A stretch of 64,000 nucleotides of DNA from Paracoccus marinaquae. GTDB lineage: Bacteria; Pseudomonadota; Alphaproteobacteria; Rhodobacterales; Rhodobacteraceae. The notes below the pieces were generated by a model, which made no database searches, had not been told where the DNA came from, and saw only the letters and a program-made list of their open reading frames with translations. The stretch spans positions 62,001-126,000 of the forward strand of contig NZ_JAHKNG010000004.1 in the NCBI RefSeq assembly GCF_018860165.1, given 5' to 3'. Both the position numbers and the translations under genes were made by a program. Below are positions 1 to 13,271 of this stretch, piece after piece; position 1 is the stretch's first letter, and every line of letters begins with the position of its first letter.

Positions 1-127
1 ATCCGCGACGATCCCGAGCGTGACCGAGGCTCTGGCAGGGGACGGGATTGCGGAGGCGGACCACCGTGCCCGCCGGAGAACGCCCGTTCACGAAGCGCGC
101 GGTTCCCGCAGGATATGGGAGAGAGAC

Positions 128-1813
128 ATGGAACAGACGAATTCCTGGACCCCGATGGCCGGCCTCTGTCACTGGGAGCGCGAGCAGCCGGATACGGTCT
201 ATCTGACCCAGCCGACGGGCGGAGAGATCACGACCTATACCTGGGCCGAAACCGCCGATCAGGTGCGTCGCATCGCGGCGCATCTTGCCTCGCTGGACCT
301 GCCCGAGGGCAGCCGGGTCGCGCTTGTCTCGAAGAATTGCGCGCATTGGGTCATGGCGCATCTGGCCATTCTCATGGCGGGCCATGTCAGCGTGCCGATC
401 TATTCCTCGGCCAACCGCGAGACGGTCGGCTATGTGCTGGACCACAGCGAAGCCAGGGTTCTCATCCTCGGAAGTCTAGATCACTGGGACGATGTGCGTG
501 AGGGGATTCCGGACGGGTTGCCGATCATCGCGCTGCCCCGGGCGCCGGTCTTCGATCCGCCGCGCGAAAATCTGCGGGCCTGGGACGATCTGGTCGCCAT
601 CACCGCCCCGATGCGGGGCGAGCCGCTTGCGCGCGCCGGGACCGACCTTGCGACGCTGGTCTATACATCCGGCAGCACCGGCAAGCCCAAGGGGGTGATG
701 CTGGGCTTTGGCGCACTTGCGGTCGGGGCGTGCCTTGCCAACAATATCGTGCCGGTCGGCCCCGACGACCGCCTGATTTCCTATCTTCCGCTGGCCCATG
801 TGTTCGAGCAGGCGGTGGTGCTGATGGGATCGCTGCGTTTCGGATGCCAGTTGTTCTTCAACGAGTCGCTGCTGAGATTCGCCACCGACATCGAGCGCGC
901 CAGGCCGACGATCTTCCTTTCGGTTCCCCGGCTCTGGGTCAAGTTCCAGCTTGGTGTCCTGCAGAAACTCCCGCAGGAAAAGCTGTCGGCACTGCTTGCC
1001 GATCCCCGGACGGCTGCGGCCACGCAGCGCCGGATCCTCGAACAGCTTGGCCTCGATCAGGCCCGTATCGCCATCACCGGCTCAGCGCCGCTGCCGCAAT
1101 CGGTGGTCGAGTGGTATCGCGCCCTCGGGCTGGAAATGCTTGAGGGCTACGGCATGTCCGAGGACTTCTGCTATTCGCATGTGTCGCTGCCCGGCCGCAC
1201 TCGCGTCGGCTATGTCGGCCACCCCCATCCCGGGGTCGAGCGCCGGATCGGCGAGGGCAGCGAGATCCTGATCAAGAGCAAGGGCGCGATGCTGGGCTAT
1301 TTCAGGGATCCGGAGCTGACCCGGGCGGCCTTCACCGAGGACGGCTTCTTCCGGACCGGTGACATGGGCGAGATCGACGAGGACGGCCGGCTGAGGATCA
1401 CCGGCCGCGTGAAGGAGATCTTCAAGACCAGCAAGGGCAAATATGTCGCGCCGGCCCCCATCGAGGAGCGGCTGATCAGCCATCCCGGGATCGAGGTGGC
1501 CTGCGTCATGGGGGCAGGGATGCCGCAACCCTTCGGGCTGCTGATGCTGAACGCCGAGGCGCGAGGGGCCTTTTCGGGCGAGGCAGGCCGGGCCCGGCTG
1601 GAGGAGGAACTGGAAGCCCTGCGGCGGCGCGTCAACGCGGCGCTGGAGGACCATGAGCGGCTGGATTTTCTGGCCATCTCGGACGAGCAATGGACCATCG
1701 CCAACGGCTACCTGACGCCGACGATGAAGGTGCGGCGCAACGTCATCGAGAAACGGTACGAGCCGCGTTTTGAAAGCTGGTACGACACCCGGCGCGCCGT
1801 GATCTGGGCGTGA
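128..1813 (+). CDS. AMP-dependent acyl-CoA synthetase (long-chain fatty acid-CoA ligase type)
   Basis: This 561-residue ANL-superfamily enzyme should activate a carboxylic acid, probably a medium- or long-chain fatty acid, to its acyl-CoA through an acyl-adenylate in the cytoplasm. The P-loop-like signature TSGSTGKPKGVMLG is near residue 180, EGYGMSED (adenylation motif) near 345, RTGDMGEIDEDGRLRITGR near 415, and the hinge/C-terminal region with KTSKGKYVAP follows. The start at 128 is preferred because GGGAGAGAG lies just upstream and the protein then begins like its family; the frame stays open to position 20. The exact substrate cannot be told from sequence. It converges on the next gene. 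Confidence 0.9.
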   Translation: MEQTNSWTPMAGLCHWEREQPDTVYLTQPTGGEITTYTWAETADQVRRIAAHLASLDLPEGSRVALVSKNCAHWVMAHLAILMAGHVSVPIYSSANRETVGYVLDHSEARVLILGSLDHWDDVREGIPDGLPIIALPRAPVFDPPRENLRAWDDLVAITAPMRGEPLARAGTDLATLVYTSGSTGKPKGVMLGFGALAVGACLANNIVPVGPDDRLISYLPLAHVFEQAVVLMGSLRFGCQLFFNESLLRFATDIERARPTIFLSVPRLWVKFQLGVLQKLPQEKLSALLADPRTAAATQRRILEQLGLDQARIAITGSAPLPQSVVEWYRALGLEMLEGYGMSEDFCYSHVSLPGRTRVGYVGHPHPGVERRIGEGSEILIKSKGAMLGYFRDPELTRAAFTEDGFFRTGDMGEIDEDGRLRITGRVKEIFKTSKGKYVAPAPIEERLISHPGIEVACVMGAGMPQPFGLLMLNAEARGAFSGEAGRARLEEELEALRRRVNAALEDHERLDFLAISDEQWTIANGYLTPTMKVRRNVIEKRYEPRFESWYDTRRAVIWA

Positions 1814-1871
1814 TGCACGGAAAACCCGCGCGGCCGGGCCAGGGCGCGCTGAGCGTGCCGGGCGTGGCTAA

Positions 1872-1889
1872 GGCCGGTATCCACCGGCC
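1872..1889. terminator. Hairpin between convergent genes
   Basis: A perfect 7-bp inverted repeat, GGCCGGT-ATCC-ACCGGCC, sits between two convergent genes. It lacks a T tract on either strand, so it is only a candidate bidirectional terminator. Confidence 0.4.
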
Positions 1890-1909
1890 CCGCCACCGCC
1901 CCGTTCGGG

Positions 1910-2950
1910 TCAGAAACCGGCCTTGATCTTCTCGAACTCGGCCAGCTGCCGCTCGCGCTGCGCCGGATCGTTCGGGGTCTGCGCCAGGATCGGCACCTCC
2001 ACGGGTGACAGCCCTTCGGCCACGGCGGGATCGTCGGCGATGGTTTCCATTCCCTTCAGGTTGGTATGGCCGTAACCGATCGTGTCCAGCAGCCCGCGCG
2101 CGGATTCGGGCGCCAGCCAGGCGTTGATGAAGTCATAGACCTTGTCTTCCGAACCCGGCCCGTCCTTGATGTTGATGAAGCCGCAGAACCAGGTGCTGGA
2201 GCCTTCCTTGGCCTCGCGCTGGAAGCCCACGTCGTAATTGTCGTCGCGCAGATAGACGATGCCGTCATTCCAGGACCAGGCCACATCGACTGCGCCCGAG
2301 GCCATCAGCTGGCTCATCTCGGCCGGGTCGGCCCAGTAGGCGGCGACGTTCTGATGCGCCGCGCGCAACCATTCGGCGGCTGCGGCGAACTGCTCGTCGG
2401 TCGTGTCGGTCCAGTCGGTCACGCCGGTCGCCAGATAGGCCAGCGCCCAGACATCGTCCGAACTGTCGGGCAGCGAGGTGCGGCCCTGAAATTTCGGATC
2501 GGTGAAGACCTCCAGGGTCGAGACATCCTCGGGCGTCACATTCGCGTTCGAATAGGCGATGGCGGTCACGCCCCAGTCCGAGGGGATATACCAGACGCCC
2601 TGATCGTCGACGAAGGTCTCCGAGGCCAGAAACCGCTTGTCGATATTCTCGAACTCCGGGATGCGCGACGTGTCCCACGGCTCGATCAGCCCGGCATCGC
2701 GGTATTTGCTGACCATCTGGCTGCAGGGATGGACGAGATCGGCCTTGAAGCCCGAGGCGATCTTCTGGAAGGCCTCGTCGTCATCGCCATAGAAGGCATA
2801 GGTCGGGTTGTCGCCATATTTGTCGACATAGCCCTGGAAGATCGAGGGCTCCTCGAACCCGGCCCAGTCGAAGACGGTCAGTTCCGGGTCGGCGGCAAGG
2901 GCGGGCAGGGCAAGCGCGGTCGCCAGCGCGGTCGTGGTCAGTAGACGCAT
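1910..2950 (-). CDS. ABC transporter substrate-binding protein, PotD/PotF-like
   Basis: This is a 346-residue periplasmic solute-binding protein of the spermidine/putrescine type. It has a clear Sec signal peptide (MRLLTTTALATALALPALAA), then a mature N-terminus ELTVFDWAGFEEPSIF typical of PotD-like proteins, and aromatic/acidic residues (for example AWSWNDG, and SDWG near residue 135) of the sort that line polyamine pockets. The start at 2950 is supported by AGGAAGG upstream. No permease or ATPase gene is next to it, so it is an orphan binding protein; its ligand (polyamine or another cation) is inferred from family only. Confidence 0.88.
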   Translation of the reverse strand: MRLLTTTALATALALPALAADPELTVFDWAGFEEPSIFQGYVDKYGDNPTYAFYGDDDEAFQKIASGFKADLVHPCSQMVSKYRDAGLIEPWDTSRIPEFENIDKRFLASETFVDDQGVWYIPSDWGVTAIAYSNANVTPEDVSTLEVFTDPKFQGRTSLPDSSDDVWALAYLATGVTDWTDTTDEQFAAAAEWLRAAHQNVAAYWADPAEMSQLMASGAVDVAWSWNDGIVYLRDDNYDVGFQREAKEGSSTWFCGFINIKDGPGSEDKVYDFINAWLAPESARGLLDTIGYGHTNLKGMETIADDPAVAEGLSPVEVPILAQTPNDPAQRERQLAEFEKIKAGF

Positions 2951-3044
2951 GTTTTCGGGGCCTTCCTGTTGATCCGTTTCCACAAACGCTAGCCGCGCCG
3001 CGAGACCCGCGCAAGGGTCTCGCGCAACTGCGTCGCCGGTCAGA

Positions 3045-3788
3045 TCAGCGCATGCGCAGCGCGCCGTCCAGCCGGATCACCTCGCCGTTCAGATAGCCGT
3101 TCTCGACGATGAAGGCGGCCATGCGGGCAAACTCGGCCGGATCGCCCAGGCGCTTGGGGAAGGTCACCTCGGCGGCAAGGCCGTCCTGCACCTCCTGCGG
3201 CAGACCGCGCAGCATCGGCGTGCCAAAGATGCCCGGCGCGATGGCGCAGACCCGGATCCCCTGACCGGCCAGATCACGGGCGATGGGCAGGGTCATGCCG
3301 GCGATGCCGGCCTTCGAGGCGGCATAGGCCGCCTGGCCCTTCTGCCCGTCATAGGCGGCGATCGAGGCGGTATTGACGATGACGCCGTTTTCCTCGCGCT
3401 GGTTCCGGGCCATCTCGGCGGCGGCGAGGCGCAGCACGTTGAAGCTGCCGATCAGGTTGATCTCGATGGTGCGGCGAAAGCCCGACAGGCTGTGCGGCCC
3501 GTCCCGGCCAACGGTTTTTTCGCCGGTGGCGATGCCGGCGCAGTTCACGCAGATGTCGATGCCGCCCATGATCCCGACCGCCCGTCCGATGGCGGCGGCG
3601 ACGCTGGCCTCGTCCGTCACGTCGGTCTGCGCGAATTCTGCCCCTATCGCGGCTGCGGTGGCGGCCCCGGCCTCGTCGCGGTCCAGAATGACCACCTCGG
3701 CGCCGGCATCGCGGAAATGCCGGGCAGTGGCCTCACCCAGTCCGGATGCGGCGCCGGTCACGATGGCGCGGGCATGTGACAGATCCAT
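3045..3788 (-). CDS. SDR-family 3-hydroxyacyl-CoA dehydrogenase (HSD10-like)
   Basis: This 247-residue short-chain dehydrogenase probably oxidises 3-hydroxyacyl-CoA with NAD in fatty acid or branched-chain catabolism. The Rossmann motif TGAASGLGEATA is at residues 9-20, an aspartate ends beta-2 (VVILDRD, NAD preference), NCAG and the catalytic Ser-Tyr-Lys set (NTASIAAYDG, then YAASKAG) follow, and the C-terminal AIAPGIFGTPML and FPKRLGDPAEFA stretches are typical of type-2 3-hydroxyacyl-CoA dehydrogenases. AGGAGGAAAAG before 3788 fixes the start; the open frame extends upstream without coding character. The substrate is inferred. Confidence 0.88.
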   Translation of the reverse strand: MDLSHARAIVTGAASGLGEATARHFRDAGAEVVILDRDEAGAATAAAIGAEFAQTDVTDEASVAAAIGRAVGIMGGIDICVNCAGIATGEKTVGRDGPHSLSGFRRTIEINLIGSFNVLRLAAAEMARNQREENGVIVNTASIAAYDGQKGQAAYAASKAGIAGMTLPIARDLAGQGIRVCAIAPGIFGTPMLRGLPQEVQDGLAAEVTFPKRLGDPAEFARMAAFIVENGYLNGEVIRLDGALRMR

Positions 3789-3838
3789 CTGCTTTTCCTC
3801 CTCTGGCTTTTGCGTCTTCTGCCATGCCCGGGCGCGGG

Positions 3839-4696
3839 CTACCAGCGCCCCGAGGCACCGCCGCCCGAGGACCGGCCGCCACCAAAGCCGCCACGGCGCG
3901 AGCGTGAGCGGGCGGCGGGCGTGTCGCGGATGCTGTGCCGGCTCCAGCCGCATCGGGGGCAGCGGGTCCAGACCGACTGCCGCGGCACCGGCTTGCCTGC
4001 GGCGTCGGTGGCACTCAGCGGCTCGACCTCTTCCGTCAGCCCGCGGCCGCCGCAGACCGGGCAGGGGCGGTGGGCATGGCGGATACGGGCAAGGATATCC
4101 CGACCGATCCTGACGAGGATGAAGCCGAAGGCGCCAAGCATCGCCAGCGGCAGGATCTGATCGACGAGGCGGCGGGAAGGGGCCTGCAGCGGGCGTCCCT
4201 CGGCCGTGGGGCGGGCGATCCGGTCGATCACCGCCAGCGTGCCGTCGCGGAGCCCCTCGGACATGCGGTCCGAGCGGAACCGGGGCAGGATCGCCTCGTC
4301 CATGATCTCCTGCGCGATGACATCGGCGGTGGCGGGATAGCCCGCGCCCAGTTCGATCCGCGCCTCGCGGTCGTCGCGCAGCACCAGCACCATGAAGCCG
4401 TCATTGCGCCGCGCGTCACCCACGCCCCAATCGTTGAACAGCGGCGTCGCAAAGGGTTCCAGCCCGTCGCGTCCGCCATGGCGTGCCCGGTCCGGCAGGG
4501 TGACCACGGTGCCCTCGATGCCGGTTTCGTCATGCAGCGCGATCAGCGCCTGATCCAGCAGCCGGGTGTCTTCGCCGCCCAGCAGTCCGGCGAAATCGTT
4601 GATGCTGGTATGCTGCCATTCGGGCAGATCCTGCGCGCGCGGCGGCAGCGCCAGGGCCAGCCAGATCAGCGCCGCCCCGATCGCGGCCCGGATCAC
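3839..4696 (-). CDS. TPM-domain protein with C-terminal zinc-ribbon and Gly-rich tail (YgcG family)
   Basis: This 285-residue protein has an N-terminal signal sequence ([19 protein letters not shown]), a TPM domain over about residues 30-155 ([38 protein letters not shown]), a hydrophobic segment near 185-200 ([15 protein letters not shown]) and a cysteine-rich stretch with CPVCGGRGL and CPRCGW. It ends in the [17 protein letters not shown] tail common in YgcG-like proteins. TPM domains are linked to membrane protein quality control or phosphatase-like activity; no specific role is known here. It uses a GTG start in a GTGA overlap with ppk2, so the two are co-translated. Confidence 0.85.
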   Translation of the reverse strand: MIRAAIGAALIWLALALPPRAQDLPEWQHTSINDFAGLLGGEDTRLLDQALIALHDETGIEGTVVTLPDRARHGGRDGLEPFATPLFNDWGVGDARRNDGFMVLVLRDDREARIELGAGYPATADVIAQEIMDEAILPRFRSDRMSEGLRDGTLAVIDRIARPTAEGRPLQAPSRRLVDQILPLAMLGAFGFILVRIGRDILARIRHAHRPCPVCGGRGLTEEVEPLSATDAAGKPVPRQSVWTRCPRCGWSRHSIRDTPAARSRSRRGGFGGGRSSGGGASGRW

Positions 4697-5586
4697 GGCT
4701 GCAACAGTTCAGGCCCGCCTGCGATCAGCGGATCGACCTTGCCGATGGCCTCGTGGTCCCGGCAGGCATAGCCGACCGTGTGCAGAAGCGTCTGGATCGC
4801 CGCGATCCGCGCCCGTTTCTTGTCGTCCGAGCGGATCACCGTCCAGGGCGTGATGGGCGAATGCGACAGGCTCAGGGTTTCCCTGATCGCGTCGGAATAG
4901 GCGTCCCATCTGGCCAGCCCGTCCACGTCGATGGAGGACAGCTTCCACTGTTTCAGCGGATCCTTCTCGCGGTCGAGAAAACGCTTCAGTTGCTCGGCCC
5001 GGCCGACATTCAGCCACAGCTTGACCAGGATGATGCCGTCATCGACCAGGGTGCGCTCGAAGCTGGGCAACTGGCGGAAGAAGGCGTTGCGCTGATCCAC
5101 GGACGAGAAGCCGAAGACCCGCTCGACCACGCCGCGATTGTACCAGCTGCGGTCGAACAGCGCGACCTCGCCCGAGGCCGGCAGCCAGTCGACATAGCGC
5201 TGGAAATACCACTGGCCGGATTCACGCTCGGTCGGTTTTGGCAGGGCGACGATATAGCAGTTGCGCGGGCTCAGGTTCTCGCGCACGCGCTCGATGGTAC
5301 CGCCCTTGCCGGCGGCGTCGCGCCCCTCGAAGATCACGATCACGCGTTTGCCGGTGGCGACGACATCATGCATCATCCGCACAAGCTGCAATTGCAGCTT
5401 TTCCATGTGATCCTCGTAATCGTCCGCGTCCATTTCCTCGCCATAGGGATAGTCGGGGTCGAGGATCACGTCCTTGCCCGCGCCCTCGATGGCCTTGCGG
5501 ATGGCCTTGGGGGCGCCCTTCTCGAGATAGTCGGTGATCTGCCCGACCAGCGGCAGGTCGAGCATTGCGGGCTTCGTCTTGGCCAT
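4693..5586 (-). CDS. ppk2: Polyphosphate kinase 2
   Basis: This 297-residue PPK2 transfers phosphate between polyphosphate and nucleotides, usually making GTP or ATP from the diphosphate. The Walker [12 protein letters not shown] is near residue 85, the Walker B/lid region [14 protein letters not shown] near 145, and KLWLNVG and [13 protein letters not shown] follow, all hallmarks of one-domain PPK2 enzymes. The ATG at 5586 overlaps the metA stop as TGATG; a GTG one codon earlier is possible. It lies in a minus-strand run with metA and the TPM gene. Whether it prefers ADP or GDP cannot be read from the sequence. Confidence 0.93.
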   Translation of the reverse strand: MAKTKPAMLDLPLVGQITDYLEKGAPKAIRKAIEGAGKDVILDPDYPYGEEMDADDYEDHMEKLQLQLVRMMHDVVATGKRVIVIFEGRDAAGKGGTIERVRENLSPRNCYIVALPKPTERESGQWYFQRYVDWLPASGEVALFDRSWYNRGVVERVFGFSSVDQRNAFFRQLPSFERTLVDDGIILVKLWLNVGRAEQLKRFLDREKDPLKQWKLSSIDVDGLARWDAYSDAIRETLSLSHSPITPWTVIRSDDKKRARIAAIQTLLHTVGYACRDHEAIGKVDPLIAGGPELLQP

Positions 5587-6512
5587 CACGCGGTTCCGAT
5601 CTTGCTCATGTCGTACCAGGTGGTCTGGTAGAGTTCGTTGATCCAGTTACCGTAAAGCAGGTGGGCATGGCTGCGCCAGCGGTTCGAGGGCGGGCGCGAC
5701 GGGTCGTCGTCGGGGTAATAGTTCCGCGGCACCCCGATCGGCTTGCCCGAGGCGATGTCGCGGTCGTATTCGTCCTTCAGCGTGGTGCTGTCATATTCCA
5801 GATGGTTGAAGATATAGAGCGCGCGATGCCCCGGATCCTCGATCAGGCAGGGACCGACCTCCTCGCTGGCCAGCAGGGTGCGCAGCGCGGGGCGGGTGTC
5901 GATCTCGGGCTGGCGCACCTCGGTCCAGCGGCTGACCGGCACCAGCACATCGTCCGAGAAGCCGCGCAGATAGGGCGAGGCCGGGGCGAAGTTGTGGTGA
6001 CGGAAGCAGCCGAAGGCCTTGTGGTCCAGCATGTGCTTTTCGAGGCGGTGGAAATGCCAGGCCATCGCCATGCCGCCCCAGCAGACGCCGAAGGTGGAAT
6101 GGACATGGCTCTGCGTCCAGTCGAAGAGGCGGGTCAGTTCGTCCCAATAGGTCACCTCTTCGAAGGGCAGATGCTCGATCGGGGCGCCGGTGATGATCAG
6201 GCCGTCGAATTTCTCGCCCGTCGCCTCGACCTCGCGGAAGGGGCGGTAGAAGCTTTCCATGTGATCGGCCGCCGTGTTGCGGCTTTCGTGATCCGACATG
6301 CGGATCAGCTGGAAGTCGATCTGCAGGGGGGTGGCGCCGATCAGCCGGGCGAACTGGTTCTCGGTCTGGATCTTCTTCGGCATCAGGTTCAGAAGCCCGA
6401 TCCGCAAGGGCCTGATGTCCTGCGTCTCGGCCCGGCCCGGCGACATCACCATCACGCCCTCATCCGACAGGATGCGATAGGCGGGAAGGTTCTCGTTCAG
6501 GGTGATGGGCAT
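5586..6512 (-). CDS. metA: Homoserine O-acetyltransferase (MetA family)
   Basis: This 308-residue enzyme acylates L-homoserine in the first committed step of methionine synthesis. The catalytic triad is visible: Cys144 in FGVCWGGMA, His237 and Glu239 in IFNHLEYD, matching E. coli Cys142, His235 and Glu237 with a shift of two. At the position that sets acyl-donor choice (E. coli Gly111), this protein has Glu113 (TGAPIE), the residue found in acetyl-CoA-using MetA enzymes, so acetyl-CoA is the likely donor. The start [15 protein letters not shown] is one base after the upstream gene's stop, so the two are probably co-transcribed. Confidence 0.93.
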   Translation of the reverse strand: MPITLNENLPAYRILSDEGVMVMSPGRAETQDIRPLRIGLLNLMPKKIQTENQFARLIGATPLQIDFQLIRMSDHESRNTAADHMESFYRPFREVEATGEKFDGLIITGAPIEHLPFEEVTYWDELTRLFDWTQSHVHSTFGVCWGGMAMAWHFHRLEKHMLDHKAFGCFRHHNFAPASPYLRGFSDDVLVPVSRWTEVRQPEIDTRPALRTLLASEEVGPCLIEDPGHRALYIFNHLEYDSTTLKDEYDRDIASGKPIGVPRNYYPDDDPSRPPSNRWRSHAHLLYGNWINELYQTTWYDMSKIGTA

Positions 6513-6513
6513 C

Positions 6514-7377
6514 TCAGGCTTCCTTGCGGTCGATGGCGCGGGCGACAAGCTCGATGAAATCGGCCGGGGACTTTACCCCTGCGACCTCCTCGGCGGTGAC
6601 GGTGACGCCGCGCCGCGCCATCGCCGCGTAACGCGGCTGGCGATGGGCCAGCGCGCGGGCATAGGTCCAGCGGATGAAGTCATCGGGATTGACCTCATGG
6701 CCCTGCAGGCCCTTCTCGACGCGATAGGCGATCCAGGCTCGTTCAAGGAATTCCGGCTGGTAATACATGGGCTTCGGCGCCCGGTCAAAGCGGCGCACCA
6801 GTTCGGCGGTATGCGCCTCGGACCCCTTGATCCAGACCAGCAGCAGATCGCGCTCCAACGCGGCCAGCACGGGATCCTGCGGGTCTTCTGGATCGACCAC
6901 CTCGCAGATCGAGCCGCCGCTGTCGCAGACGAAATGCGGCAGGGCATAGATCTCGGCGGCCCGCTCCATGAAATGCCGGGTGTCCAGAAGCGATGCGATC
7001 TCGGCCCGGCGGTGCTGGTCCTGACGCCGGTGGTATTCGTCATAGGGCAGGCCGCCACGGCTGGGGCTGCCGGGCTTGCCCAGATAGGTCGACAGCGGCG
7101 CGAGATTGTCGAAGGTGATGTTGCTGGCGATATAGACGCTGTCGGACAGCAGCAATTCGCGCAGGAACGGCACCTTCATCGCCTCGCGCTTGAAGTTGTC
7201 GGCGATGAATTCGCCCATATAGCGCGTGCCGATGCGGTAATCGACCGAGTAGTGGAACCAGTCGCCGGCCTCGCGCAGCATGTTCGACAGATAGGTCTTG
7301 CCCAGCCCGGACATGCCGAACAGCATCACGCGCCTGTTCGCCGTCCGCTGCCATTCGCTGCCGCTGCCATAGATCAT
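6514..7377 (-). CDS. P-loop ATPase of unknown function, upstream of metA
   Basis: This 287-residue protein begins [21 protein letters not shown] and has a Walker A motif GMSGLGKT near residue 25. The rest includes [16 protein letters not shown] and a C-terminal [12 protein letters not shown] region. I recognise it only as an ATP-binding protein that tends to accompany metA in this family of bacteria; no specific function is known to me. AGGGGA upstream supports the ATG at 7377. It ends one base before metA, so it is the promoter-proximal gene of the metA-ppk2-TPM run. Confidence 0.8.
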   Translation of the reverse strand: MIYGSGSEWQRTANRRVMLFGMSGLGKTYLSNMLREAGDWFHYSVDYRIGTRYMGEFIADNFKREAMKVPFLRELLLSDSVYIASNITFDNLAPLSTYLGKPGSPSRGGLPYDEYHRRQDQHRRAEIASLLDTRHFMERAAEIYALPHFVCDSGGSICEVVDPEDPQDPVLAALERDLLLVWIKGSEAHTAELVRRFDRAPKPMYYQPEFLERAWIAYRVEKGLQGHEVNPDDFIRWTYARALAHRQPRYAAMARRGVTVTAEEVAGVKSPADFIELVARAIDRKEA

Positions 7378-7447
7378 GCCGGTCCCCTGGTTGTCCGGGC
7401 ATAGGTAATCCGCAGGCGGCAAAGAGAAAAGGGGCAGGCGGAGATGA

Positions 7448-7478
7448 GAAAGGCCCCGCCATGCGGGCGGGGCCTTTC
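7448..7478 (-). terminator. Rho-independent terminator after the FadL-type gene
   Basis: A 13-bp stem, GAAAGGCCCCGCC / GGCGGGGCCTTTC, with a 5-nt loop lies 22 bases past the stop of the minus-strand porin gene. On the minus strand it ends in CTTTCTC, a short T-rich tail. Confidence 0.8.
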
Positions 7479-7500
7479 CGGATCGCTGCGAGGGGCGGGA

Positions 7501-8688
7501 TCAGAAGCTGTAGCCGATCCGCATGCCGACGCCCCAGGCATCACTGTCGTCCATATAGGCGCGCGCCGTATCCGGCGTGCCGGTCTCGGGCGCGGCATCG
7601 CCCAGCTTGGTATAGTTGAAGGCCGTGGTGATCTTCAGCGGCCCCTGGGTATAGATCGCCGCCAGGGTGATGCCCTTGCGGCCATTGGTCGGCGCCAGTG
7701 GTGAAACCAGATCGTTGTTGTCCGATTTCTCGTAGAAGAACGAGGCGGCACCCGACCAGGTGTCGGTGAACTTGCGTCCGGCCCCGATGGTCCAGGTGGT
7801 GCTGTCGTCAAGGCTGACCAGGCTGCCGAGGGTGTTGCCGGTCGGCAGGCCGGTGGTGCTGTCAATCTCGGGCACATGCGAATAGGCCGGCGGCATGACC
7901 AGGAATTCGGACCATTTCACCCAGCGGACCGAGCCGAAGACCAGCGTATCGGCGGCAACGCCGGTCTGGAATTCCAGATTGACGCTGCGCGGTGTGTCCA
8001 CCTCCATCTCGCCGTCGGGACCATAGAAACCGCCCGCCGGGTTCGGAACGCCGAAAGGTCCGCCCGACAGCGTTTCGCTGGTATCGAAAGTGTGGTTGAT
8101 CGGCGAGTTATAGGTCAGCGACACGCGCGCCGCGATCTCGGGCTTTTCCCAGCTGACGCCGGCCACCCAGCCGATGCCGGTGTCGCTCTCGGTGTTCAGA
8201 TTATAGCCGTTGAGGCCGCCATAGGCCAGGCCGGCCAGCGTCAGGTTGGCATCGGCGCGGCTGCCGCGGATACCGCCATGGACACCGAAATTGTTGTCCA
8301 TGCGATAGCGCAGCAGCGCGGTGAAGGTGGTCGAATCGACGGTCACCGCGGTGCCGCCCAGGGCGATCGAATCCAGCGGATAGTACAGATCGGCGCCGAA
8401 AGGCTGCTCGAAGATCAGCGCGGCCGAGAAATTCTCGTTGAACTGGCGCTTGTAGGCAAGTCCGACGAATGCGTAATCATCGGCGACATTGCCGAAGGAT
8501 GAACCGCCGAACATGGCGGCGTCGCGACCCGAGATATCGGGCGAGACGCTGCCGAAGGACAGTTCGACATAGTTCGTCGCCGGCTCGAACAGCGGGCTGA
8601 GCGATTGCGGCGCCCGTTCGATGCCGCCCGCCAGCAGCGGCGAGGCGCCCATCAGCAGCGCGGCCACACCGGTAAATGCAAGTTTCAT
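7501..8688 (-). CDS. OmpP1/FadL/TodX-family outer membrane transporter
   Basis: This 395-residue protein is an outer-membrane beta-barrel of the FadL type, which passes long-chain fatty acids or other hydrophobic compounds. It has a signal peptide (MKLAFTGVAALLMGASPLLA, then G), a mature N-terminus GGIERAPQSLSPLFEPATNY typical of the family, alternating polar/hydrophobic strands throughout, and a terminal aromatic (IGYSF) as expected for barrel insertion. The SD AGGGAGG precedes the ATG. The leader carries a small hairpin over 8703-8718. Its substrate is unknown; the acyl-CoA synthetase at the window start would be a natural partner. Confidence 0.9.
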   Translation of the reverse strand: MKLAFTGVAALLMGASPLLAGGIERAPQSLSPLFEPATNYVELSFGSVSPDISGRDAAMFGGSSFGNVADDYAFVGLAYKRQFNENFSAALIFEQPFGADLYYPLDSIALGGTAVTVDSTTFTALLRYRMDNNFGVHGGIRGSRADANLTLAGLAYGGLNGYNLNTESDTGIGWVAGVSWEKPEIAARVSLTYNSPINHTFDTSETLSGGPFGVPNPAGGFYGPDGEMEVDTPRSVNLEFQTGVAADTLVFGSVRWVKWSEFLVMPPAYSHVPEIDSTTGLPTGNTLGSLVSLDDSTTWTIGAGRKFTDTWSGAASFFYEKSDNNDLVSPLAPTNGRKGITLAAIYTQGPLKITTAFNYTKLGDAAPETGTPDTARAYMDDSDAWGVGMRIGYSF

Positions 8689-8702
8689 GAATACCTCCCT
8701 CT

Positions 8703-8718
8703 TTCAGGCTCACCTGAA
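8703..8718 (-). promoter_or_regulatory. Hairpin in the leader of the FadL-type gene
   Basis: A perfect 6-bp inverted repeat with a 4-nt loop, TTCAGG-TGAG-CCTGAA as read on the minus strand, lies immediately before the Shine-Dalgarno sequence. It could be an operator or a translation-level control. Confidence 0.4.
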
Positions 8719-8729
8719 CCTTGCGAAAC

Positions 8730-8757
8730 AGCCTAGCGTGCGTATTGGACAAATCAA
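8730..8757 (-). promoter_or_regulatory. Candidate sigma-70-type promoter of the FadL-type gene
   Basis: On the minus strand TTGATT (8757-8752) is separated by 16 bases from TAGGCT (8735-8730), predicting a transcript start near 8722 and a leader of about 35 nt. Read by eye only. Confidence 0.35.
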
Positions 8758-8910
8758 TTTTCGGACCGGCATGACGTTGCGTAGATCGGGCTCTATCATT
8801 CAGCATCGTGTCATTGGCGCAACGCTTTCGTGATAGTTTTACACAATCAGCCGGGATTTTTTCCCGCCCGGTTACCGCCCCGCGCTCTGGACAAACCGCC
8901 CCGCGCGTGA

Positions 8911-10401
<1,491 letters not shown>

Positions 10402-10468
10402 GGGCTGCATCGCCTGACCTTCCGGCGCGGAGGGTCCTGTTCCCCCAGTGCCCCTACCCGGGGTTACT

Positions 10469-10498
10469 GCCTGCCGGGCCCGGGCGGCCCCGGCAGGC
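10469..10498. terminator. Hairpin between convergent guaB and scpA
   Basis: A perfect 10-bp inverted repeat, GCCTGCCGGG / CCCGGCAGGC, with a 10-nt loop lies between the convergent stops. T tracts are weak on both sides; it probably works as a bidirectional transcript end. Confidence 0.5.
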
Positions 10499-10508
10499 GT
10501 TCTGCAGC

Positions 10509-12644
<2,136 letters not shown>

Positions 12645-12701
12645 GCTGCGTCCTTTCCCCTGCGGCGCCCGGTCCTATATTCTGCTGAGGATGAGGTGCC
12701 G

Positions 12702-13220
12702 ATGAAGTTGAAATTCCTGATTTTCGTGATGGCGCTGGCCGCCATGGGGCCGGCGCGCGAAGCGCCTCCGCCCAGCCCGGCCGAGGCCGCGCCATCGGTG
12801 CCGATGAGCCCGGAAGACCTGCCCGCCGCCGCCGCGCCCGAGCCCGCGCGGCCCGAACTGGTCGAATATGCCGCCGGCGAGGTCGCGCCGGACGATTTCC
12901 TGTGGAAGGCGCGCCCCGTCGTTGTCTTTGCCGAAACGCCTGACGATCCGGCCTTCCGCGAGCAGATGCAGGCGCTGCGCAGCCGGCCCGACATGCTGGT
13001 CGAGCGCGACGTGGTGGTGATCGCCGATGCCGATCCGGCGGCGAACAGCGCATGGCGCCGCCAGCTGCATCCGCGCGGATTTTCGCTGGTGATCATGGAC
13101 AAGGACGGGCAGGTAAAGCTGCGCAAGCCCTTGCCCTGGGACGTGCGCGAGATCAGCCGCGCCATCGACAAGTTCCCGCTGCGCCGGCAGGAAATCGGCA
13201 GGGCCGGCGTGACGCCCTGA
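12702..13220 (+). CDS. DUF4174-type exported protein
   Basis: This 172-residue protein has a hydrophobic N-terminus (MKLKFLIFVMALAAMGPA) that may be a signal peptide, a Pro/Ala-rich linker to about residue 60, then a globular domain with FLWKARPVVVFAETPDDPAF, ERDVVVIADADP and FSLVIMDKDGQVKLRKPLPW. The second half matches the DUF4174 pattern (a thioredoxin-like fold without the CXXC). Function is unknown. The ATG at 12702 follows GAGG; the same frame is open far upstream, but that part is antisense to scpA and not gene-like. It diverges from scpA with only 57 bases between starts. Confidence 0.75.
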   Translation: MKLKFLIFVMALAAMGPAREAPPPSPAEAAPSVPMSPEDLPAAAAPEPARPELVEYAAGEVAPDDFLWKARPVVVFAETPDDPAFREQMQALRSRPDMLVERDVVVIADADPAANSAWRRQLHPRGFSLVIMDKDGQVKLRKPLPWDVREISRAIDKFPLRRQEIGRAGVTP

Positions 13221-13271
13221 TTGCAATCGCAGCCGTCAGGCCCCATATTGTCGCAGACAAGGGAGACGATC

